This document shows positions 22,801 to 29,551 of a stretch of DNA of 64,000 bases, piece after piece. This DNA comes from Lenzites betulinus. Taxonomy: Eukaryota; Basidiomycota; Agaricomycetes; Polyporales; Polyporaceae. Under the pieces are notes generated by a model. The model did not search any database. It was not told the DNA's origin and saw nothing but the letters and a program-made list of their open reading frames with translations. A program made the translations under genes and the position numbers. Location: NCBI GenBank assembly GCA_022264855.1, contig JABYQU010000026.1:310001-374000 (forward strand), read 5' to 3'. Every line of letters starts with the position of its first letter. Within the stretch, counting starts at the first letter, position 1.

Positions 22801-25278
22801 AAAAACTTCTGCTGCGAAGCCGGACTGGTGTACCTACAGGAGAACGAACAAAAAGTTCTGTGTCTTCCTAATGTGATCATCAGCAACCGGAGCGTTCGAG
22901 AGATTGTAATCACTCACGCACACTCACTTCTGGCCCATCTGGGATCCTACAAAACTTTATGTCTGCTCCGTGACCATGTTTGGTGGAAATCCATGGCTGG
23001 CGATGTGCGGAAATACTGCGACACATGTCAAACCTGTAAACGGAGCAAGCCAAACAATCAGCGACCTTTCGGGCAGCTTAACCCGCTTCGAGTGCCGAAG
23101 ATACCTTGGGAGGTGATCGGGATTGACTTCGTCGGCCCTATGCCTGACTCCCGCGACCGCAATGGAGTGTACGACTCTATAGCGGTTATTATTGACTTGC
23201 TTAGCGGTATGGTACATCTAGTACCGTGTCGTACCAATTACACCGCTCGCCAAGTGGCTGAGCTTGTGTTTGCGGAGGTCTATAAGCACCATGGTATGCC
23301 ACGGGCGATCGTTAGCGACCGAGACTCGCTGTTCACAAGCACCTTCTGGACTCACCTGCACCGCCTCGTTGGCGTTGAACTGCGCATGTCCAGCGCGTAT
23401 CATCCTGAATCGGACGGGTCGACAGAACGGGCCAACCGCACGGTGACCCAGATGCTGAGGCAGTGCATTGGCCCGACTCAACATGACTGGGTGACAAAAC
23501 TTCCTGCAATCGAGTTTGCGATTAATATCGCCCGGTCGGATACAACCGGATACTCACCATTTTTCTTGAACACGGGGCGATTGCCTCGGACGATGATTTG
23601 GAATGACGCCAAGTCGACCGAGTATCCCGGTGTTCGAGTGTTCGCTCAACGAGTCAAGCACGCCGTTATGGCGGCTCACGATAGTATCTTGGCGGCTCGG
23701 GTTAAACAAACTCGGGATGCTAACAAGAAACGGCGACCAGCCCCGTTCCAGGTTGGAGATTTGGTGTACATCTCCACCAAAAATATTTCGCTCCCAAAGG
23801 GGCTCGCGCGGAAGCTGTCGCCTAAGTATATTGGCCCTTACAGGGTCGATCGTGACTTCGGGAATAACTCGTTCCAGCTCGATTTACCGCGGAACCTAAA
23901 GCAGCGTGGTGTGCACAATGTGTTCCATGCATCCCTACTGCGGATCCACGAACCTAATGATGATAGGCTGTTTCCTGGGAGATTGGAGACCCAGGTCGCT
24001 GAGTTCGAAAAACGCGATGAAGAGTGGGTTATTACCCACATCGTCGCCCACAAGGGTGCCCGCGAAGACGCGGTCTTCGAAGCCCTGTGGCGATCGGGCG
24101 ATCGTACATGGGTTCCGTACCGAGAGGTCCGCAACACCCGCGCGATTGGAGAATATATGGAAGCCCTAGGGGTTACACATATCAGCCAACTGACGGCGGG
24201 GCAAGGAAAACCTCCGACCGATGACCCGCAAGTTTTCTTAGGGGTGGTAACTCCTGCTCTGATTCCGCAACGCCGTACCTATAAAAGGGTACCTATTGCG
24301 AGGGTTGTCTCACCAGTCAATCGACAACCTCTTCCTGTCCGGCGTTCTTTCCCTACACGACGCCAGACCCCGTTCCCTATCCGTTCCCCTTTTCCAGTGC
24401 CAGTCCGACCGCGACTGTCCTCACCTCTATTCCGACTCTACTCTATCCTTGCTGCGCTAGCCATACTCGTCATCATGACCGCGGCGTTCACGGACCACTC
24501 CTCGCTTGACCGCCTCCCGAACGGCAACATCATACTTCACCGCAGGCCTACCGGCGGCCGTCACCAGTACACTACCGACCAGCTCCGTCTCTACTCGAAC
24601 TTCGACTACGCCTTGCGTGGCGATCGGATCTCTGGTCCCGGGCTCGTGGTTCCGGCAGGTTACGCCGAGTTCCGCGAACTATGGGCTCAGGACACCGAAT
24701 GCCGCTACCAGTTCACCGCCTATGACGCAGCGTCCGGTGAGGTCGACCTCGTCGGCATCCACCTTCCTCCCGATCAACTCGCGCCCGCTGTGGGCGAAGC
24801 GCGTGGACGTGCTCCGGCGCGCCCGAACCCTACCCCGGCGGTACTCAACGCCAACGAACGCCACGAGGCTCGCCGTCGCACGATCATCGATACTTTGATG
24901 CTCGACCAGCTGGAGCGCGGCCAACACATTCAGGATGAGATCCGCGCGCGTCGTGAGCGCCGCAACGCTCTCGGCCATGTTCAGGCCTCCAAACCGAAGG
25001 TTCGCAAGCCCCGCCCCGAGCGCGTCCGTACCCCGCGCGACGTGCAGCCGCACCAGCCGTTCACGCCCGCTCCCCCCAGGGCAATCACAGGTCCTGTGGC
25101 CAGAGCGTCCACCGGACCGGCGCCCAAGCCGGCGACAAGGGCTTCCACCAAGGGCAAGGGCGTGGCCATGCAGGTCGACAAACCTCTTGCCGGGCCATCC
25201 ACGGCTCCCACTCCTCCGTTGACGAAGAAGACCACGGACGTTACTGAGGACGATGAGTTGATTGACTTCGACGAGTAA
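16810..25278 (+). CDS. Ty3/gypsy Gag-Pol polyprotein (intact, copy B)
   Basis: Single frame of 2822 residues from ATG 16810. Domains in order: Ser/Pro-rich N-terminus with a short LQQIEQLEQELVNLQLQ coiled-coil patch; Gag core; CCHC zinc knuckle CYNCRETGHLSRNC (about 730); retroviral-type aspartic protease with LLDSGS (about 1160, DSG in place of DTG); reverse transcriptase with YLDDIIIYSD (about 1483); RNase H with VTDGS, HEIEML, VTDHRG and ADALSR (about 1636-1750); integrase with an HHCC zinc finger (about 2035-2075) and catalytic D, D, E near 2104, 2168 and 2203; a chromodomain-like stretch (FEALWRSGDRTWVPYREV); then an extension of about 350 residues with one hydrophobic segment, YSILAALAILVIMTAAF. 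No frameshift or stop separates Gag from Pol, so Gag/Pol dosage must be set by processing or another means. A longer open frame upstream lacks an ATG. Confidence 0.93.
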   Translation: MSRYNLRDRPAKAAAKRNNRTFPGEFISSVAELTSSPSPRTSIGTTSDTPKTDSEDEKRLTYSQAASSRMPSPELRVPEESPAAVTAQEIVHDNSKNIFSMENMPETSGDEPSFPGPPTKRVEEGQWFTAGKRGKHSRSSSTESEESCASLTSRGEGTSNLMSTRKGKEVMYSSVPSLGFEEYELDPEIQRRELEHYEQKLVQPENYGVPRSVSWAPAAKTTPTSSLSGQSSTTVQPESGRARSILQQIEQLEQELVNLQLQSPPLAAQSRAGHAPLPSSPSAFHLPKSTTPSRASSRGVLSDGLRRNKRTVVTGQQAPTSTISTRAHPTSPTAPDVNLVPASVLVSTTVDRARGAGTTPARAQGRGGLDPALRPDSQVEPSSYLGHAFRRMAGGGRDPGDSSPSSSSSGNSSEGSTSGSAPMTEDDVSKRRRRNKLKKLSRRERTLKSRDNATPRVPVLKPRDPDMYDGSPDAQMFHKFVQDVTEYIDGYQVPPERQAIVVSRFLTKRAYSCYRATCSENPWAWELKDVLVEVFNYCFPIDFRQRTREKLNHVMQGGRTVREFVHELQGLFLLLGHMSEETKIEKLWYGLRPALQSELYRARLNPSTSSWASVQSEAEIAELALAAGATAERRQNAMRSGGSQPGGFGRLDDASSSHRGSRRYRDRARDTGPSSPASPALPRSVAAPSGSREPRSGGRGDRKAGGYSSEKPRKTLTDKDRDELRAAGKCYNCRETGHLSRNCPRSNQVSNTRSGKPPGLAAFSVGVAQLADTDSLRELADSSSRIETIEFNLVYLPAPDGRVSARFSDTPLSACSESDWEGLPSLHTVSVSEDSLVDGDDACPGKLHFTSAPPSEAFTEFLGRVCDLRCRTEGELMADSEVVERERSLPLTPRHGRPYVALGDVLADRAQDLLIKYQPYLPGEEPGDSSFLVGPHDIDHVSILYSDFTGATSDGLLLPTPDGLLTLSRACLADESFDVVTWFRALYQGLLRNADLGEDCELINSGSEVMGDAYSLHVAAVLNREIAWPADAEEAGGAARFTTFRYGEMILIEDAWLAFECQLELDRLHNARFDLPGWYAMRVARFRAADSVSDGLEGGLTIPLPTVLSSAAIEGVISMAADVAPVTSLQRNAAATKDFRRIIPDPIVVTVSVDGRPARALLDSGSLADFMSAKFAHQLGVKAHELEKPLPVQLAVQGSRAKVNYGCKADVSYQTVKERRYFDIMNILNYDLILGTPFLAQHQVGLGFNPAKVVIGSADAAAIPAGRARVIESRAADVLEGELERIRASLREYAAPICRDASDAPFPPLRAINHTIPLKDPAAVYHWRPSKCPDALRPLWSEKRDAYLKTGRWRMSNARNTSPMLLLKKPGTGVNGVPARLRVVCDLRERNSNTIKVTSPLPDMEAILRRASRKPYRSLIDGKDAYEQIRIEPDHVNRTAMTTPDGNMVSLVLQQGDCNAVATYQTLMNHIFGPFLGHFMDVYLDDIIIYSDTAVEHERHVKQVIDILKREELYLSSTKLQLLCDELKILGRIVDRDGIRMDPDKVDSVLNWKVPTSRELLRGFLGSVGYLADDIATIRIPMGVLSGLTGVELSFRWGPTEQRAFEEVKRLVHAHRMHHRRPLDYASSAPRIWLVTDGSMGGIAGVVGQGESWRTARVAAFFSAKLTSAQANYAVHEIEMLAGVEAMLRHRDILLGCHFTWVTDHRGLIHLLAQKNLSGRQARWIEKISEFDFEIEYVPGVDNVLADALSRIYTNDSPGTVRAPSEYVAHDDVAPAAVQAHSVVLAATDASGSVPVEGARRSDRVRARDGPARPRAAPVRPLREGHASVTDEPTNRAPRGAPRPSSGPAKSVQRPSPRTVRGPTLKTRATPPARVLPTPPETGRPETSREFAKRIHRVVLHGPRAARQEGARSADIATTAGEDSQVEPAGIDVVDGNNPASDEDARLNAVREKLSQQEIFLTYLSASSDGVDLAAALSGRYGEDSFFKKILDEPKSFKNFCCEAGLVYLQENEQKVLCLPNVIISNRSVREIVITHAHSLLAHLGSYKTLCLLRDHVWWKSMAGDVRKYCDTCQTCKRSKPNNQRPFGQLNPLRVPKIPWEVIGIDFVGPMPDSRDRNGVYDSIAVIIDLLSGMVHLVPCRTNYTARQVAELVFAEVYKHHGMPRAIVSDRDSLFTSTFWTHLHRLVGVELRMSSAYHPESDGSTERANRTVTQMLRQCIGPTQHDWVTKLPAIEFAINIARSDTTGYSPFFLNTGRLPRTMIWNDAKSTEYPGVRVFAQRVKHAVMAAHDSILAARVKQTRDANKKRRPAPFQVGDLVYISTKNISLPKGLARKLSPKYIGPYRVDRDFGNNSFQLDLPRNLKQRGVHNVFHASLLRIHEPNDDRLFPGRLETQVAEFEKRDEEWVITHIVAHKGAREDAVFEALWRSGDRTWVPYREVRNTRAIGEYMEALGVTHISQLTAGQGKPPTDDPQVFLGVVTPALIPQRRTYKRVPIARVVSPVNRQPLPVRRSFPTRRQTPFPIRSPFPVPVRPRLSSPLFRLYSILAALAILVIMTAAFTDHSSLDRLPNGNIILHRRPTGGRHQYTTDQLRLYSNFDYALRGDRISGPGLVVPAGYAEFRELWAQDTECRYQFTAYDAASGEVDLVGIHLPPDQLAPAVGEARGRAPARPNPTPAVLNANERHEARRRTIIDTLMLDQLERGQHIQDEIRARRERRNALGHVQASKPKVRKPRPERVRTPRDVQPHQPFTPAPPRAITGPVARASTGPAPKPATRASTKGKGVAMQVDKPLAGPSTAPTPPLTKKTTDVTEDDELIDFDE

Positions 25279-25320
25279 CGTTGCAGTGGACCTCCAGCTC
25301 GGTCACACTGGGAGGGCGGA

Positions 25321-25592
25321 TGTAACGCCCAGGCGCCGGTGCGCCACCGGCGCTGGCGTTCCCGAGCTCTCTGTTTCCTATTCCAGTTTATCCGCTTTTA
25401 TGCTTACTATTTCTCTCGCTCAGCTTTTGCTTGGCACTAAAATACTCGCCTCCCCCGTACTATAAAACCCGTGTATTCTCGTACGGCTGAGGCCACAGTT
25501 CTTTCTGCAATCGAACAGACCGTATCCCTGTCTTTCAGCGCTTGAGCTTCACTTGTGACGACCTCCTTCCCTCTCCGGTTGCCGACGTCACA
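25321..25592 (+). repeat. LTR 4 (3' LTR of copy B)
   Basis: 272 bp, identical by eye to the other LTRs. It is followed directly by GGCGG (25593-25597), the second copy of the outer target duplication. Its TATA box points towards the membrane-protein gene that starts at 25710. Confidence 0.95.
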
Positions 25593-25709
25593 GGCGGTTG
25601 CTGTGATGGCTCGCTCTGCGCCTCCTCCACCGCACAACATTCCTTCCCTCTCTTCCATCCCCCCACCACCCCTCCTCGTCCTCTACCTCTCTCCCTACCA
25701 CCGCCCGCC

Positions 25710-27309
25710 ATGCTGCCGGTGCTGCTGCTCTCCCCGACGCTCCTTCTCGCCCTCCTCTCCCCCGCACTCGCGGGCGACGTGCAGTTTGGCGGCGGCTGCA
25801 ACCCGGACCACCAGAAGCTGCAGGAGGGCACCTTCCAGTTCCAGACCGACTGCGATGCCATGACCTTCTGCGCGGCCAACTCGACTTGTGCGCACCGCGG
25901 CTGCCGCCAGGACGAGTTCCCTTTCGGCTACTCGAGCACTGCGAAGCTGCCTGACCGCTGCCCAAAGGGCCAGTTCTGCCCCGACGAGCAGGACCTGTGC
26001 CAGCCGGTGCTCGCCGTCGGCAGCCCGTGCCAGTTCAACCGTGATGGTGAGTGCGACTTTCGCTTGTGCGGGCCTGGACGGACGCCGACGGTGGTGTGAA
26101 GATGAGTGCGAGGGCCCGCCGAACTTCAAGGAACTGGCCGACACGACAGGCTTCGGGCTGAACAAGAACGGCTCGGTCTGTCTGAACAACATCTGCATGT
26201 GCGTGCGCTCCATTGTCATCCGCCGTGCCTGTGGCTGATCTCATCGCAGGTGGGCAAACATCACCGTCGGGGATACGTGCGTCGTCCAAAACACCGCCTA
26301 CACCGCATACGGCCCCGATGGCGAGTTCATCGATATTGTTTCAAGGTCAGTGGTATTTTCAGCTCCTCGATGGCCGGCGGTCTGTCATATCGCGGCGTAT
26401 CCCACGTCTCGAAATATCCGCTAGCAAAATGGACGGGCTCCGCAGTCGCTATAGCATCTTCGCCGGCTGAGGCGCTCGCAGGTCTCACTGAGGCGAACGG
26501 TGCTGCCTCGTCACCTCATCCATGAACCCCGCGCGGGCATGGGGGGGCAAGGCGGGTATGCGATTCGTAATGCGGACAGCCCGGAATAACCGCCCGCATA
26601 TTCAAATATGTCGCCGAACTGATCTTGTACGCTTACAGAGGAAACTGCCGAGTGGGACTCTACTGTGACGCCCAGACCACCCAGTGTCTGCAGGCAAAGG
26701 CGGTGGGAGCAACATGCGATGCCGACAAAGAATGCTTGACGTACAACTGCTTGGCGTCCGGCGTTTGCGGTGATAGGGCCGATGTGCCCCGCGAAGTCGG
26801 AAAGTGGGTGTACGTTGTAGTGGGCATCTGTATCTTCGGAGGTACGTTCGCTTTGACCGCAAAACTGGCCGCCACTGACGGCATTGATTTCAGGTATGGT
26901 CGGCACGCTCATCGGTCTGTACTTCGTCCATCGGAAGGACCGTGACCAGGAGCGCGAGAAGCGTATGCAGTACTGGCGCGAGCAGGTACGCACCCCGTCT
27001 TCAGATGCACGGCCACGCTAATGCGCAGAACAACAGAACGCGTTCCGGCAAAACATCATGCAGATGCAGGACACGGCGCGGAACTCGATCATGGACTTCA
27101 CGCCCGGCGCGAGCCCGCGAAGCACGCTGTACGGACGGGACCAGATGCAGACAGAAGACTCGCAGGCGCCGATGCTGCACCCCGCGAGCAAGTCGAGCGC
27201 GCTCCGGTACTACGTCTCGGACGACGGCTCGCAGATCGACGACCGGTCGGACGAGGACCTGATGATGCGTCGCCGCGAGCCGCCTGTCGCCCACGGCGAG
27301 CGGTTCTGA
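25710..27309 (+). CDS. Cysteine-rich single-pass membrane protein of unknown function
   Basis: Six exons: 25710-26046, 26102-26198, 26250-26345, 26639-26841, 26894-26985 and 27037-27309 (365 residues, all phases consistent). The N-terminus MLPVLLLSPTLLLALLSPAL is a clear signal peptide, probably cut after ALAG. The ectodomain has many paired cysteines (for example CDAMTFCAANSTC, CPKGQFCPDEQDLC, NCRVGLYCDAQTTQC). One membrane helix lies at WVYVVVGICIFGGMVGTLIG, followed by a basic stop-transfer HRKDRDQEREKR and a cytoplasmic tail rich in Gln, Ser and Asp. I recall similar proteins in many basidiomycetes but no assigned role; a cell-surface or secretory-pathway sensor or adaptor is only a guess. 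Intron 3 (26346-26638, 293 bp) is far longer than its neighbours and might hide another exon. The retrotransposon sits immediately upstream. Confidence 0.85.
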
Positions 27310-28295
27310 GCGGGTGCGATGGCTTCTGCATGACTGCGGCGCCCTCGACCCCGTTACCCCTCGTCCTAGACACTCTTATTTACGGATGCGCGGCATGCAT
27401 GGCTGCATGGACTTTCTACCGCTTGGCTAGGTAGACACGAAGCGAGCTGTCTTTGCTCCGCACACCCTCATCCCTGCGCTCCTCCCCCTCACGATTCGCG
27501 CGGACACGATCCGGACTCGTGCCCCTCCCTTTTTCCTCCAGGTCTCGTCTGGCAGACAAACACATAGCGTATGGTTGAGTTAATCCGACTTGCGCTGCAC
27601 CCACAAGTACTAGCTCCTAGCCTCGGCAGTCGTCCTTTCATTTAGTTGGCAGTGTATCGCAGTAATATACCACCACTACGCGCCCCGAAGTCGTGAACTT
27701 CACGAATTGGATCACGATTACACCACCCCATGGATTATACGGATTTGCTTCGTGATGCCTTACAATATTCACGCAGTAACTTCGTGGGCACCACGAACTG
27801 TGGGGCGCGTAGTGGTCGATGATATCGGCGTTTGGACGGCGGCCGGCCGATGACGACAATACATGATGATGAAACCTATGTTACGGTGTATGTTTCCGTC
27901 TATTCCGGGTGAGGGTGGCGCAGCGCGGGAGAGGGCCGGGCTGGTCGTTGGGCAGAGTTGGGAGAGAGAATGTCCCAGTTCGGACGACACACGCGCCTTC
28001 CTTCCCTTCCTCGACCCTCCGCCGTCCTCGCTGGCCTGCACGACGCCCACGACGCTCTCAGCGCCCGCCAGCGACGACCGAACACCATTCCTAGGCCCTG
28101 AACAGCGAGCTGGCCGTCCATTCTTCGTTTCGTCTCACACTTTAGACCTGTGCACCCACCATCGACTTTGCGCGCAGCACCGCTCCCAGCTGCTGCTCCC
28201 CACTCCCGAGCTGCATAAAGAGCGCAGCGGCAGGACACAACCATTGAATAGAAGACACACTGCAAGACAAGCAACCCACCGAGAGGCGGACTGGC
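27310..28295. other. Intergenic region with a MITE
   Basis: Separates two plus-strand genes. Apart from the 143-bp inverted-repeat element at 27673-27815, I see no conserved content. The part after about 27900 is presumably the promoter and 5' leader of the gene at 28296. Confidence 0.6.
27673..27815. mobile_element. Small MITE-like inverted-repeat element
   Basis: A perfect 14-bp terminal inverted repeat, CCACTACGCGCCCC at 27673-27686 and GGGGCGCGTAGTGG at 27802-27815. Inside are short palindromes built on the same words: tcgtgaa/ttcacga just after the left end and ttcgtgg/ccacgaa just before the right end. The interior is AT-richer than its surroundings and non-coding. I could not define a target duplication, so the superfamily is open. 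The termini contain CACTA, but the usual 3-bp duplication of that group was not seen. Confidence 0.7.
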
Positions 28296-29551
28296 ATGGC
28301 GACCCGGAGCTCCCCAGAGCCGCTCCCGTCCCTCCCGCCATCCCCGACGCATGTGCCCGTGGACGACGTCGCACGCGCGTGGCACGACGAACCTGACGCG
28401 GCTACGCACCCCGGCGCAACACGGAAGGGAAAGACGAGAGCAGCACGGAGTAGCGACAGTGATGAGGCGGAGGAGCAGGGAGACGAGGATGAGGATAGTA
28501 CGGGCAACGGCACTGGGGGCGGGTACCCGCCCACAAAAGAAGAGGAGGCAGAGTCTCGGAGGATAGCCGAGGTGTGTCTCTTTCTGCTTTGTCTCCACTT
28601 GATCCTCTTGAACATATACCGCATCTGCACCCGCTTTATGTCCTTCCGAGGCGATCATTTGAAATGTCAGCGACTGACTTTCACCGCAGAACCTACGCCG
28701 ATGGGAGGTCGCCGAGCGACAGCGGCGGAAAGCGGCGCGCGAGTCCACCGCGTCCACGTCCGGCGGGAGCACTGCGCCCTCCATCCTCGCGAACCTCTTC
28801 CAGCGCGAGTCCACGTCCCGCCGCAAAGCCTCCATCGGCGGCGTCGGCGCGCACCACGTCCTCCACGACGCAGACGCGGACGCAGACCCTGATGCCGACG
28901 CAGGCGGGAACTCCGTCCCGCTCGCGGACATGACCACCCCGATGACCGCCGCCTTCCCCGCCGCGCACACGCCTGAACCCGGGCTCGAAGTCGAGGCGGA
29001 GAACCCGTTCGAAACGCCCTCTGCATCCCGCACGTCACTCAATATACCCGCGCACTCCGCGATTATGACCGAGTCCGATTCCGTCCCTGTCGACTTTGCC
29101 AGTACCGCCGCGTCATCCTCTGCCGGCCCGCAGCGGCCCACGCTAGAGGCATCGACGTCGTACGCCCAAGCGGAGGACGCACCACGGGGAGGGAAGGGTA
29201 AGAGCGGGAGCAGAAGCAAGAAGAAGCAGGCTCCACCTCCGCCGCAGCCTTTCGACCTCCCCGCGCCGCGCTCGCCACCACCACGCACGGAGACGCCGCA
29301 CGCGGGCAAACCTCCCGAGCCTATCCCGCCGCCACGCATGGAACCCGAATCCGAAGCAGAAGCGGAGAGGGGGCGGGCGCAGGAGGCGGTGGGAGACCCC
29401 GGCCCGCCTGTACGGTGGTGGCACGAATGGTTGTGCGGGTGTGGGGAGGATCGGGACGGGGACCACCAGGTGCGTACGCTCGTCTTGCGTGTACGGGAAT
29501 CGCGAAGCTGATTGTGCTGTATAGGCTGGGCGCACGAACCCGTTCGAGTGA
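28296..29551 (+). CDS. Basidiomycete low-complexity protein ending in a tiny exon
   Basis: Three exons: 28296-28571, 28690-29469 and 29525-29551 (360 residues). The protein is rich in Ser, Pro, Ala and acidic residues and lacks a catalytic domain. Conserved-looking pieces are PPTKEEEAESRRIAENLRRW (residues about 77-96), SILANLFQRESTSRRKAS, and the C-terminal WWHEWLCGCGEDRDGDHQ joined by the last intron to AGRTNPFE and TGA. The last exon is only 27 nt; reading through instead would give an unrelated tail ending at 29511, so the spliced form is preferred. I recall this WWxEWLCGC...RTNPFE ending from other basidiomycete proteins. Role unknown; the Cys and Trp in the tail may suggest membrane or partner binding, which is inference only. 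A 656-codon frame on the opposite strand is a composition artefact. Confidence 0.78.

Larger units (their letters stand above)
4798..25592 (+). mobile_element. Head-to-tail dimer of a Ty3/gypsy LTR retrotransposon
   Basis: The order is LTR, internal region A, LTR, 4 bp (TCGA), LTR, internal region B, LTR. All four LTRs are 272 bp and look identical. Only the outermost pair is flanked by a matching 5-bp duplication, GGCGG at 4793-4797 and at 25593-25597. The inner boundaries have no such duplication. This indicates one original integration event for the outer ends. Copies A and B differ at only three positions that I found over about 8.6 kb of shared internal sequence, apart from a foldback insertion in A. 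The element is therefore very young. Confidence 0.92.
16399..25592 (+). mobile_element. Ty3/gypsy copy B, structurally intact
   Basis: Right unit of the dimer: 5' LTR 16399-16670, internal region 16671-25320, 3' LTR 25321-25592. A single open gag-pol frame spans almost the whole internal region. Identical LTRs and an unbroken frame suggest it may still be able to transpose. The same purine tract precedes the 3' LTR as in copy A. Confidence 0.92.

Noticed and set aside
24240..25278. Envelope-like gene in the retrotransposon
   Set aside because: One hydrophobic segment fused in frame to pol, without a signal peptide, cysteine pattern or separate ORF signals, is not enough.
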